The translations under genes were made by a program, and so were the position numbers. Under the pieces are notes generated by a model. That model was not told the origin of the DNA, ran no database searches, and saw only the letters and a list, made by a program, of their open reading frames with translations. A stretch of 64,000 bases of DNA. It comes from Piromyces finnis. Taxonomy: Eukaryota; Neocallimastigomycota; Neocallimastigomycetes; Neocallimastigales; Neocallimastigaceae. This document shows, in pieces, positions 12,111 to 42,582 of the stretch; positions within the stretch are counted from its first letter, which is position 1, and each line of letters opens with the position of its first letter. Where the stretch lies: positions 310,001 through 374,000 of the forward strand of contig MCFH01000003.1 of the NCBI GenBank assembly GCA_002104945.1, given 5' to 3'.

Positions 12111-15100
12111 CAAAATATATAATTTTAAATTACGTTGGGATGATAATTTAGTTATATGATCCTGTATTTCTGATATATTATTCCTTAGTTTTTTAATTTC
12201 AATATTATTTCCATGAGAATCGTCATTATTGTTACTGCCAGATGATTCTTTCTTTTTATTTAAGGATTTATTTGATTTAACCTTTAAGGGTGATGCGGAT
12301 TTAACACTTGATGAAAATGGTCTTTGGGCTACTATTTTTTTAGCCTTTTTTGCTTTTGAAAAAGATAGTAATTTTTTTGTTGTTATGAATGAATTATTTA
12401 TTTCAGTCGATGAGTTTATATCATTGGAATAAATAAATTCGGATTGATCCCTAATATTATTGTTATTTAAAGAATCTTTTTTTCTGCTTTCCTGTTCATA
12501 ATGATTCGCCATTTCCATGCTATTGGAGACATTGGTATGATGCTTTATGGTAGTTTCTGTATTATTTACATTATTATATTTTATTTCTTCTGTGTTCACC
12601 TCACTCATGCCTTGCACATTATCAGTATTAAAATGAATAGATTCATATATAATAGGATCGGTGTTTAATTTGTCATTATTACTGTCATTATAATAAATGT
12701 TATCATGATCATAATGGGATTGATTAGTATCCGAAGTAATAATTATTATATCATTATCGGAATCACTATTATCATTAAATAAAATCTTTCCATTAACATT
12801 ATTATCTTCAGAATCTTTTTCTATACTGATATTTTTATTATTAACATCATTTTTAGATGATTTATTTTTCTTTTTTTTATTGTCTTTTTTATTTTTTTTT
12901 ACTATTTTTTATCCCAATAAAAGTATTCCATTTAATTGATATATATAAATTTCATTTTTATGATTAGAATTATTATATATTTTATATATAATTAAATTTT
13001 TGTATTGTTATAATAGTGAAAATTTGTAATATTTATTTTTTTTAGTAATTTCCATAATAAAATAAAAACTTTTTTTATTTACCTTCTTTTTTATTTTCTA
13101 AATTAGTAGATTTTGTAGAATAACTTTTAATATTTATTGCTTTTAATATACCAAAAAAAAAAATTTTTTTTTTGTTTATTATTAATAATAATATTATATG
13201 TATATTAGTTTGAATTGATATTGTTATTTATAGTTGAACCATTATATAGAGTTATATATAAATTAAGTTAGGATTCATATGAATTTTTATTTAATAGCAT
13301 TAATATTTAAATAAATATAGAGAAATATGACATACGTAATACATTTTCTTTATTCATAATTTTATTTTCTTTATTTCGCCCCAATAAATTTATATTATCA
13401 AAATATAAATTACTACCTAGTTTCATTGATGATAATGGTTCATCTCGCATACCGTTTATTTTACTTTTTTTAACATAACTATCATTTATTCCACTTCCTG
13501 CGGCTGATAATGGTTTATATATCATATTATTGAATTGATAGAGAACGTTTGTTTTTGTAAAATTATCTAATTTTGAATAAAAATTCTTTTGAAATGCCTT
13601 TATTTTTAAATTCTTTTTATCTATTTCATTCATAAATATAGGTGTATTTTTATTAATCTTTTTTTTTTTAATTAATTCACTTTCATCTTGCTTTATATTT
13701 TCATTTTTTTCTTTTTGTCCCTTGATTTCTCCCTTTTTTTTATATTCCAATGCCATTTCCTTATTTTCATCATTATCCCCTCTTAAATCATCCTCCGAAA
13801 TTTGTTTTGTTTCATTGTTATATTTATTTTTTATATTATCTATATTAATATCACTATTACTTAAACTTTTATTTTTCCCTATTACATTAATATAGTTTTC
13901 TAAATTATCACTATCATATTATTTATTTAATAATGAATTATTTTTTTTTTATTATTAAAAAAACAGGAGGAATTATAAAATTTAATATAAAGAAATTTAT
14001 TATAATTTTTTAAACGAATTATATTTTTTTTTTCTTATATTTTTGAATATTAATATTGTATTCTTACTTTTTAAGCCTTACACTACTATTTATACTGCTA
14101 TTAATACTGCTATTAATACTGCTACTACTGCTACTATTTCTACTACTATTACTGCTATTTTGATTTTGTATACTTTGATCATCATCATTTAAATTTATTT
14201 CAGATAAAGAATTAAAGCTATTTTTCTTTAATTTATTATCTAGTTTAAATTTTAAATAATCAATATTTCCAAATTTTTCATTGTCATATGCCTTCCTTTT
14301 TGACAGTTTATAATAATCCAATATTTTTTTAGAATTTTTTAATGAAGATGAAGATAAATTTATTAATGACGATAAATTTGAACTTTAAAAGTTATATCCA
14401 TTTTTGTTATTCAAAAATATATATACATATATACATAAAAAATTATATTAAAATAAAAATTATGTTAAAATTCTTCAAACTTAATGTATATTATAGGATG
14501 TTTTTTTTTTAAAAAAAAAAAAAAAAAAGGAATTAGTATATTTAAAACATACTTTTTATTTTTTGAATATATTTGGTTATTTAATTCACTTTTTTTGGTA
14601 AGAATAGGAATAAATGATGTTACGGGTGTATTCTTATTTTCAAAACTATTTGAAAATGTCTTAGGTAATAATGAATTTAATGAATTATTTTTAGATTTAT
14701 TAAATATATTATATTTGTCTTCAATTATTTCAATTTCTGTCGATGGTTTTGATGAAAGTGTTTCGTAATTTTGTTTTAATTGTTTTTGATATAAATCAAG
14801 AGCAATACTATATTTATCAATGGATGAGCCTAAAATAAATTTTAATAGAATGAATATATTTAAATTTAGAATAATAGTAACAATAACATCATTATCATCA
14901 TCAACTATCATTATTATTTGTTATTGTCATTATAATTTAAAAAAAATTGTATATATTATCAATTATCAATTTACTATTTTTCTTTTTATTTCCTTTTCTC
15001 TTTCTTCTCTTCTTTTTTGAACTTTTTGAATTTTGACTTTTCTTTTTCCATAATAAACTTGAATAATTAATTTTTTTATCACTTACATATAATTTGTTTT

Positions 15101-15351
15101 TACTTTTAATAACTTCATCACTTTTCATGGGAAAGTATATATTTTTATTTTATTAAAGTCATTTGCAATAAAAATGTTAAAATATAAAGAAGTATTAAAA
15201 GTAGTTTTAATATTTATTAAAAATCAAATTTATTTTTTTTTTTTTTATCTTTTTATAATTTTTTTCTATTATTCTAATTATTCTATATTTACCCATTTTC
15301 GTAAATTTTACACTTTTTAATATTTAATAAGAAATCATCCTCGCTCTTCAT
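5692..15351 (-). CDS. AGTPBP1: Cytosolic carboxypeptidase CCP1/Nna1-like (AGTPBP1), tubulin deglutamylase
   Basis: This M14 zinc carboxypeptidase is expected to trim glutamates from tubulin side chains and C termini. The 29 exons keep phase throughout (5799 coding nt, 1932 aa): 15351-15293, 15120-14975, 14829-14553, 14382-14068, 13910-13336, 13139-13083, 12901-12134, 11936-11866, 11756-11492, 11338-11321, 11201-11115, 10953-10796, 10672-10558, 10429-9844, 9677-9414, 9286-9232, 9137-9049, 8937-8878, 8770-8757, 8603-8475, 8384-7743, 7631-7522, 7414-7303, 7137-6965, 6804-6785, 6673-6526, 6417-6319, 6170-5994, 5901-5692. The 10796 donor is uncertain. Order: a low-complexity N-terminal extension (to about residue 730), an ARM-like helical region, the CCP N-domain ([17 protein letters not shown]), an acidic insert (about 1370-1583), then the catalytic domain. 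Zinc ligands are H1674 and E1677 (RVHPGES) and H1777 ([10 protein letters not shown]); the catalytic Glu is E1851 (YTLECSFAG). Human AGTPBP1 is about 1226 aa. Confidence 0.9.
7743..8384 (-). other. Acidic low-complexity exon inside the carboxypeptidase gene
   Basis: This single 642-nt exon encodes about 214 residues rich in Asp, Glu and Asn. It includes a nearly pure Asp stretch and repeated Glu-Asn dipeptides. It sits between the CCP N-domain (ending after RTKGKRKL) and the strand that opens the catalytic region ([10 protein letters not shown]), where animal homologues have only a short loop. It is phase-compatible with both neighbours, so it appears to be translated. The frame on the opposite strand (8108-8410, +) is a shadow of it. 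Confidence 0.85.
8620..8663. repeat. (TAA)n microsatellite in a carboxypeptidase intron
   Basis: About 14 uninterrupted trinucleotide copies lie in the intron between the exons ending at 8757 and starting at 8603. A second, shorter AAT tract is at about 8947-8977 in a neighbouring intron. Confidence 0.9.
12052..12110. repeat. (ATT)n microsatellite in a carboxypeptidase intron
   Basis: About 19 copies of ATT occupy the intron between the exons at 12134-12901 and 11866-11936. On the coding strand this reads as AAT, so a naive reading frame extends through it as poly-isoleucine. The splice model removes it. Confidence 0.9.
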
Positions 15352-15623
15352 CTTGTCTATTATTAATTTTTTTTCTATTTTCAAAATGCTCTATATAATT
15401 TTTTTTTATATTGGAAATTATGAATAATATACTACTTTTTTTTATTTCCTATTTCATTTGTAGTAACTTTGAATTATAATCTAATAAATTATTGACAGAT
15501 ATTTTTTTTACTTAAAGATAAAATATGAAATTTTGAAAAATTGTTGTATTAATAGGTTATTCCTATTTAAATAATATTTAAAGTTTTAAAGAAAATTATT
15601 AATAAACTAAATATTTAAACTAT

Positions 15624-15658
<35 letters not shown>

Positions 15659-16884
15659 AAAAAGTATTTATTTTTAATCAATATATTAATCTATAGATGA
15701 ATAATAACCTTTAAATTATGAAAAAGAGGAAAAAAGAAAAGAATAAAAAAAAAAAAAAAAAAACAATAAGTTTAGATTTTTTAAATTAATACAAGATAAT
15801 ATATTTAATTTTTTTTTTTACTTTAATAAACTATTTTATATATTTCGTTTTGTCAACAAAAGTGGTGCTAATTCATAAGCACTAAAGAATGTTAATTTGA
15901 AACAATATGTATATTTCACTTTTAACTATAATTCTTTAATATATCTAACATCTAATACTATAATTTTTTTTTCTTTTAATAAGAACAGATATTCTAAAAT
16001 TTTATAATTATAATTATATATTACTTAAATATTATATATATTCAAGTAATATATAATATTTAATTTTAAACATAATCCATTTTTGACGTTTATATGAAAT
16101 GGAATATTTTGAAAATTTACTTTTTTAACAATAACATTTGCATAAAAGTTATTTTTTTAATAAATTTTAATTAATATTGGTTTTTTTTAGTTTATTACAC
16201 TTAAAAATTAATCAAATACTTTTAACTTTTATCTGTTAATATATATAGCACAAATATTTCTCTCTTTCTTTTTTTTTTTTTTATACACAAACGTTTCAAT
16301 AAGGATTTTATCAGTTTTCATCCACTTTAAAATAAATATTAATAAAGAATTTTTCTATTGGTTAGATTAAAATTAAATTTTCAAAAATGGATGATTTTAC
16401 TTTGCACCAAAAGATATAAAGCATTAATGATTTTATATCAACTTTATGTCATTACTTATGTTAAAAAGTATTTAATGAAATATTATAGGATTTAAACAAT
16501 ATTGTTAAAATAAATTTTAAAAAATGTAATTATATACTATATCGCTATTATTAAAATTTCTCTCTCTTTTTTTTTTCCTTCTTCCTTGTTGAATGATAAT
16601 GTATAAATTTTATTTAAAATAACATTAAATATAAATTTTATTAATTAAAATATTTAAATAATGTTTATTAATAAAAAACACATGTAAAAAATGTTTATTA
16701 ATAATTTTTTTTTAATATTAAATATTCTTTATTATTATCTGAAAATAGAGGTTGTCAAATTGGATATATATAGAAAAATTATAATACATAATAAATAGCT
16801 ATCATGATAAAAGAAGGTATATTATCTATATTATTAAAATAATATTATATACTTATATATATAACTAAATAAATAATAAATACA
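15352..16884. other. Divergent intergenic region between carboxypeptidase and tubulin acetyltransferase
   Basis: This 1.5 kb AT-rich spacer separates the divergently transcribed CCP1-like (-) and ATAT1-like (+) genes, so both promoters must lie here unless undetected 5' exons exist. It holds a poly(T) run at about 15627-15658 and a TA-rich imperfect inverted repeat near 16016-16062. I saw no GC-rich element or convincing X-box-like site. Confidence 0.7.
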
Positions 16885-18037
16885 ATGATATTTTATAAAA
16901 TATTCAATTCAATATTAGAAATCGAAATTGATTTTAATACTTTAAAAATTTTTAGTTTGACATCACAGGATATAAAAAATATTAAAAAAGAAAATATTAA
17001 AAGGTAATTACAAAACTAAAGAAATATGTATATATTTAAAAGTATTGAAATTGATTTAACCTATTTTCAAATTTTAAATTTCAAAAAAAAAAAAAAAAAA
17101 AGGTATAATGATTTAGAAATTCAAATTAAGAAATTAGGAGATGAAAGTGCAAAATGGCAAAAATTAAGATATGCCATTACAACTTTAGATATTATTGAGG
17201 AGAACCCTGAACAAAAACTATATATAATATGTGGTCAAAATAATGATTTAATTGGATATATTAAAATTGGAAAAAAAAAGTTATATTTATATGTTAGTTC
17301 AAATATTATTATTTTACTGCGAAAATATTCAAAATTGAAATAACTTATTCATACATTATTATTATACTTGTTATTTATGGAATAGGATAAAGATGGTGTT
17401 TGTCATGAATTAGTACTTCAAACAATATTAGATTTTCTAATTACCACAATTTATCAGAAAAAAGGTAAAATAAAGTAGTAAGATAAAAGTGTTTAATGAT
17501 ATTTAAAAGAATGCTAAAATAAATGTTTAATAATTATTAGGTATAGGTCATCATCTTTTTGAATATGTATTAAAGGTAAATTATAAAAAAAATTATTATG
17601 TGTATTTTTATTTATTTATTAATTTTTTATTAATTTTATAATATTCAAAATAATAAATATAATAGAAAGAAAATCTTAAGGAAACCAATATAGCATATGA
17701 TAGACCATCAGACAGACTGATAAACTTTTTAAGTAAAAATTGAATTATAATTAATAAATATATAAAAAAAGAATTAATAAAATAAACAAAGTTCTAATGA
17801 TTTAACTATTTATTGTATTAATGATATATTTTAAATTCAATAGAAAAACATTATAATTTTACAAAGGGTAATTACTAATTATAATATGTTTATTTAAAAA
17901 TTTATATAAACACATTTAATATTAAATGGATGAAAACTAATAAAAAAATGTATACTCTTTACTATTCATAAATAATATAAAAAATAGACATTCCGCAGTA
18001 TAATAATTTTATGATATTTGAAAATTTCAATTTTTAA
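16885..18037 (+). CDS. ATAT1: Alpha-tubulin N-acetyltransferase (ATAT1/MEC-17)
   Basis: This enzyme acetylates Lys40 of alpha-tubulin in the microtubule lumen, chiefly in axonemes. Seven exons keep phase (564 nt, 187 aa): 16885-17003, 17103-17292, 17386-17464, 17541-17575, 17666-17732, 17844-17867, 17988-18037. Recognisable family blocks are YIKIGKKKLY, the acetyl-CoA loop QKKGIGHHLF, AYDRPSDRLINFL with the conserved catalytic-region Asp, and IPQYNNFMIFENF at the C terminus. The protein stops right after the catalytic domain and lacks the long disordered tail of animal enzymes. At the position of human Cys120 (CILDF) it has Thr (TILDF). It is divergent from the carboxypeptidase gene and 710 bp upstream of the dynein gene on the same strand. 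Identity is firm; activity is uncertain because of the Thr. Confidence 0.9.
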
Positions 18038-18747
18038 ATAATGAAATATCATTAAACCATAACATACCCAAATTATTTTAATTAATGAATAAAATAAATA
18101 AATAAATAAATATTGAATTAATAAATTATAATAAAAAATAATAATATTAAAATCAATAATTATTGAATATGTAAAAAAAATGTTTTTTTTTTTATTCATT
18201 TTTGTGTCTTTTTCTTTTTTAAATTAATAGTAATATCAGCAGTAAAAAAAAATTAAAATCCTATTTAATTTTTAATATTTTTCTTTTTTTTAAAAATTAA
18301 TATTTAATTAATTTTGTTTTTTTTTTTTTTAAATTTTAATTAAAAATTCATTTTAAATTTTATAATAAAATTAATATAAAATTTTATTATATATCAATTT
18401 TTACTTTTTTAATTAATTTTGATTTCAAAAACAAAAAAAAAAAAAAAAAAAAAGAAAAATAAAATAAAATATAACAATTATATTTTTATTTTTTTTATTT
18501 TTTACTATTTAAAAAATTTATCAGTAATATTATACAAAGAGATAGGAAATAAATAATATAATAATATTAACAATTGAATACACTCTATAAAGTACTTTTA
18601 ATCATACTTAATAAAATAGAGAAATTTTTAAACACTACATTTGCATTTACATATATCATAGCTTTATTATCTATATTAGATTTTTGGTATTATGTATATT
18701 TAAAGATTATATGAATCAATATTTTTAGACAATAGATAATCATAATC
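18038..18747. other. Intergenic region upstream of the dynein-2 heavy chain gene
   Basis: This 710-bp spacer between two co-oriented ciliary genes consists of A/T homopolymer tracts, including an A run at about 18434-18454. I see no gene in it. The small minus-strand frame at 17966-18199 has only AT-rich residues and overlaps the last acetyltransferase exon. Confidence 0.7.
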
Positions 18748-34933
<16,186 letters not shown>

Positions 34934-36112
34934 AAATAATTTTATTAATGCTTTTTTATTTTTAAATTATAATTATAATTATATAACTTTCTCTATTATT
35001 TAAAGTGAAAAGAACAACAAATATATATATATATTTAATATATTTTCATTTATTTTATTTTTTTATTAGTTACTATTATAATTATACCAAATTTTTTTTC
35101 TCTAATTCCATTTTGAAATTAAAAGTTTTTTTTTTTATTATTATTTTATTATTAATTTATTTCCTCTCTCAATATACATACATAATGTTTATCATTATTA
35201 TATAACATTGATATTAATGAGAGTCAAATTATTAGTATATACCTTTTTAAAAACACTTTATATATATTATTAAATATATTCCAACAATAACTATTGAAAA
35301 ATTAAAAACCTTGACAAATAAATAAAATAAAAAATTTAAAAAAAAAAAAAAAAAAAACTTGTATAATATTAAATAATTTTATTATATACATATACTTATT
35401 TATTTATTTACTTTTTATTTATTTTATTATTTTTACTTTTTGAAATTATATTTTATTTTTTTTTGTTTTTCTTTTAACTATTTTTTTTTTAGTAAAAGTT
35501 ATTCGATTAATGATTAACATGCATATTAATGATGCTAATATTAAATTTTCTATAATTAATTTTTTTTTATTCTTTTTTCTTATTTACTTTTCTTAATTAT
35601 TTATTTTTAATTTTTATTTTATATTTCTTTTTCTTTCTCTCTTTTTTTTTTTTTTTTTTTTATTCTTATTATTTTGATTTTATAATAATATATATATATT
35701 AATTTTATATTTTCATTTCCTTATTAAAAAGTTTAACAATTAAATAAAAAAAAAAAAATTATTATTTTAAAAAATTTTATCGTTTCTGTTTTATTTTGTT
35801 TAATTTTTTCTTTTCTTTCTTTCTTTTTTTTTTTTTTGAGATTTTTGAGTTTTTTTTAGAAAATAATATTTTATTTATTTTTATAATGATTATATATTAA
35901 ATGGATGTTTTTCGTGATATTTATTTATATATTTGAATACATGTATTAAAAAATGTTTTTAATTTGAATGTTGGTTTTTGTTTTAATAAATATATTATAT
36001 TATATTATATTATTAGTTATTAATTTATAAATCATTGAATTAATATTTCGGAAAATAAATGCTGGCATTATTTTTGAAAAAAACGTTAGGATAACATTGT
36101 TATTTATTATGT
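34934..36112. other. Intergenic region between convergent dynein and protease genes
   Basis: This AT-rich spacer contains many poly(T) runs and TA-rich tracts, with no reading frame that looks coding. It holds the 3' ends of the two convergent genes. Confidence 0.7.
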
Positions 36113-38424
<2,312 letters not shown>

Positions 38425-38900
38425 TTTTATCTTTTATATTTAATTTTTTTTATCTTTTTATAATACAAAATTGGATTTTTTTGATAAAAAGAATTATTTG
38501 ATAAAAAAAAAAAAAAGGAGACAATAAAATGTTATTAATAATTTTATTTTCTTTAATTAATTATAAATTTAATAATAGAATAATAAAATATGTTTAAATG
38601 CTATATTGTATGTGTGTTTATGTGTAGAAGTGAGTTTGTTATTAATATTTTATTCAGTTTATACTGTCATATAAATAATTATTTGGAATGATGAATATAA
38701 TATTATATTATTAAAATGTTTTATTGTTTTATATTTTAAATTTTAGTATTTCTTGTATACATTTCATTTTACTGCGTAATGGAATTGTAAATGGACAAAT
38801 TAACATTTAATGAAATTCATTTTTCTTTTTCAACTTTAACAACAAATATATAAATAGTCTTTTTATCATTATTTAATTATATCTTTAAAAAATACACCTT

Positions 38901-38938
<38 letters not shown>

Positions 38939-41086
38939 AATACTTATTTTTTTTCTTCTTTTTTTTTTAACTTTTGCTTATAACTTTACACATTTCATTT
39001 TATAAAAAATTTATATTTCATTGTTTTATGAATTTGTAAATGCTTATTCATAATATAAAAAGATCATTTATTTTATTTTTAGGTACTTCCTACTTTTTTT
39101 TTTTTTTTTAACAATAATAATTACTTTTTTTTTTTTTCTTGATTTCTTTCTTTCTTTTTATTAATTCGTTTTTTTTTTTTTTTTTTTTATGCTTGTTTGT
39201 GTTTTTGCCTTGGTTAAATAAATTCTTTTCTTTACAAAAAAAAAATAAAGTAATTGAAAGATCGTTTTTTTTTTTTAACTTTATTTTCTTCTTTTTTTTA
39301 AAAAAAAAACTTTTTAAATAGTGATAAAATATATGAATGGATATATAAATAGAATAATAAATAAATTTATAATAAAATAAGATATTAATTAGATGAATGA
39401 TAATTTAATAAATAAATAAATTAATCCATAAGAATTTTATTTTAAAAAAAAAAAAGAAATAATAAAATCAAATATATTAATTAAATTGAAAGAATACTAT
39501 TGTTAATATATATTAATTATAAAAATAAATTAAAAAAATAAAAATTCTAAAACTTTAAAATTAACAAATTTTTATATTTAAAATTTTAATTATTAAAATA
39601 TAAATGAATTTTTTTTTTTTTTAAATTACGATAAAGAAAAGACTTTTTATTTAAAAAAAAAAAAAAAAAAAAACGCATTATAAAGACATGAAAATAATGA
39701 AAATAATAAAAATAATTCATTTAAAAAAGTTGTATAATGGAAAAAAGAATAAATTAATAAAAAAAAAAATACAAGCAACAATGAAATTTGGTAAGGAATA
39801 TATATAAAAAATGTTAAATGAAATGGAATAAATGGAATCCTTTATTCTTTTCTAAAATGTTAAAAAAACATTGTCGATTGTCATAATGTCACGATGTCAT
39901 TTCTAAAATAATTGAATTTTATTTAAAGTAAACTCTATTTCATAAGATGTCTTTTTTAAATAAAAGAAACAAATATATCTATAGGTATATATAAGTATAA
40001 CAAACAAAAATTTTTTTTTTTTTAAATTCAATAATTATTATAATAATAATAAAGATATTTTTTTAATTATCACTTGATAAAACCATTTCAAAAGTAGAAA
40101 AATAAAATATAAAAAAACCTTAAACTTTAATTAAAATAATATAAAAACTATAAAGTTTTTAAGATTTTTTTAAAAGTACTATTTTTTTTAAAAAAAAAAA
40201 AATAAAAATAAAAATAATTGAAAATAATTAATAAAAAAATGATATTAAATATTTATAATTTAGTCTAAACTTTATTATGTATACAGTATATATCATGGTT
40301 CATAATTTCTCAAAGAATTAAAATTATATATCATAAATCAATGTTGATGTATAAAAATATGCAATAGATCACATGCAATCATCTTTTAATTTCAAATTAA
40401 ATTTTTATGGGATAAAAGACATAAATGAAAATTATCTTTTTTTTTTAAAAAAAAATAAAAAATGAGATTCTATTAAAGAAAAAAAATTAAAAAAAAAAAG
40501 ATATACAGTTGAATAGGAAAGAGGGTGATGAGGTGGAGGGAAGAATTTTTATTTTAAAAAAGAATGTCTTTATTTAAATGTGATTTTTATTTTTTTATTT
40601 TTTTTTATAAAAAAAATACACATTTTTAGCTTTAAACATATAAAGTAAAAAAAAAAAAAAAAAAAAGAAAAAAAATATGGATAATACCTTAATTTATTTG
40701 ACTATAATGACTGACTGAAAATTATATATATTTATAAAAAGAATATATGAGTGTTTATTGATTAAAATCCTATATAAATAAGAATATATATATATATAAA
40801 AATAAGAATAGAGATCGCATTTCAAAAAATAAAAATTCTATTTTTTTTTTTTATAGTGTTCCATTTTTTTAAAAAAAAATAAAAAAAAAAAAGAAAAGAA
40901 AAAAAAAAAAAAAGGCATTTTAAAATTATAATTTAAAGTTTTTTTTTTTATTATTATTATTTATTTTATTTTCTTTTTCTTTTTTCCTTTATATTGTTTA
41001 TTTTTAAAATTGTTTTTTTTTTTTTTAGCTTTTGAAATGGAAATGGATCATTTGGGCGCTAAATATATAAAATAAATATATTCAAC
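38425..41086. other. AT-rich intergenic region, no gene recognised
   Basis: The region upstream of the protease and downstream of the first tetraspanin-like gene consists of A/T homopolymers and paired T/A runs, for example near 40180-40200 and 40439-40455. A small plus-strand frame at 39139-39321 is a by-product of T runs. Confidence 0.7.
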
Positions 41087-42582
41087 TTAGGCAAATTCAT
41101 CAAATTCTTTTTCTTTTCTCATATTCTTCCAATAGATTAATGATAATGCAATAGCAACAAGATAAACAATACAAAAGACATAGTTTAATATATACATATA
41201 CTTTAATTTCTTTTGAATTAAAGGAACAAGATATTCCTTACAACCATAAGCTTGGGATATTGCTAAATCATCAATACTTTGTACTGTTTGAGTTTGTTGA
41301 ATTTGTTGACGTCTTTCTAATCCTTCACTTCTCTTCCATTGAAAACCACCACCGTTATTTCCACCATCCATCATTGGATCTTGTTGTACATTATCTTGAG
41401 GTTGGAAATTATCTTGTTGTTGAAAATTATCTTGTTGTTGGAAATTATCTTGTTGTTGGAAATTATCTTGAGGTTGTTGTTGTTGTATTTGTGGTTGTGG
41501 TTGTTGTTGTTGACCACCAACAGTACTGTCAGAATCAACAACACTATCTGCAGTACTAAATTTATTTCTGTAGGAATCATTCTTTAATACATTAGCTGGA
41601 TTTTTAATACCTTGAGAGTATTGATTAATAAAATCAACATCTGTACTTGAACAAAATCCAGAAGCTACTGGTAAATCATTATAGGCTAAATAACCACAAC
41701 AATTATATTCATCTTGAATTCTCATTCTGATAGGATCAGTGTAAACATCCCACCATGATATAGCCATATCTCTTTGAGTAAATCTTGTTGCATCCAATAA
41801 TTTTTTGGCAACATATAAATGTCCTAATAATGCCATGGAAGCTAAAACTGAAAAAGTTAAAATGATAGGCTTCCAATTAGTGTATGCCCCAGAGTATCCA
41901 GTGAAGGATACAAATATTACAAATACTGCCAATATTATCATAGCATATCTACAATTAGCATTAATATCGTTTAAATCTTTACCAGAAAATCCACCACGAA
42001 TAATGACAAATAAAGAGAAAAATAACAAGTATAAACCAACAATAAGTAATATAACACATATGATTTTGAATTGTTTTCTTCCTTCAATATTAGGTACAGA
42101 TCTTTTATTTTTATCATTTTCATAGGTATAAATATGTTCTTGACTTCTTTCGGCTAAAGGGAATGAAGCTTCTGTTGCAGGACTATTATTACTTATCTTT
42201 CTATGAATTAATTTATTTTGACCTTTACGCTATAATAGGAAAATTAAGTTCATATTTAAAAATAATTTTATTGAATAAAAAGGGGGAAGAAAATATTTAT
42301 TAATAATTTATAATATTTATCAATTGTTGTTACTATTAATTATTAATTATATTTTTATTTCTTTTTTTTTATGTAAAAAAAAAGAGATAAACACTAACAT
42401 CAATATTATTTTCATTTATATTTTCATTTTCTTTTCTATTTTCATTTATAATATTATCTTTACTATTATTCTATATAATTTTAATATAATATACATTTAT
42501 ATTAATATTAAAATAAAAAGGGGGTTTATTTTTTGTAACACTTTAATTATATATATACATTAATACTTACAATTAAATCCAT
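41087..42582 (-). CDS. Tetraspanin-like membrane protein with Q-rich extracellular repeat
   Basis: Exons 42582-42571, 42470-42399 and 42229-41087 give 408 aa. Four membrane segments are visible: one after an N-terminal cytoplasmic region of about 90 residues (ICVILLIVGLYLLFFSLFVI), two in the middle (AMIILAVFVIFVSF; ILTFSVLASMALLGHLYV), and one near the C terminus (YVFCIVYLVAIALSLIYW). The large loop carries the tetraspanin CCG motif (NCCGYLAYND), a third cysteine (GFCSST) and a fourth in YGCKEYL. Between the third and fourth cysteines lies a long insert rich in Gln, with a six-residue repeat (QDNFQQ) about five times and dibasic sites (WKRSEG, ERRQQ). The tail ends KEFDEFA. It is a paralogue of the gene at 46173-47562. 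Its partners and role are unknown; tetraspanins organise membrane microdomains. Confidence 0.82.
41400..41475 (-). repeat. 18-bp coding tandem repeat (QDNFQQ) in the first tetraspanin-like gene
   Basis: About four to five 18-bp units on the minus strand encode the QDNFQQ repeat; the last copies diverge to QDNFQP and QDNVQQ. The period keeps the frame, so copy number can change without breaking the protein. Confidence 0.9.

Noticed and set aside
11997-12617. Separate asparagine/serine-rich gene with poly-Ile C terminus
   Set aside because: The poly-Ile part is the ATT microsatellite intron; the rest splices in phase into the carboxypeptidase gene at 12134.
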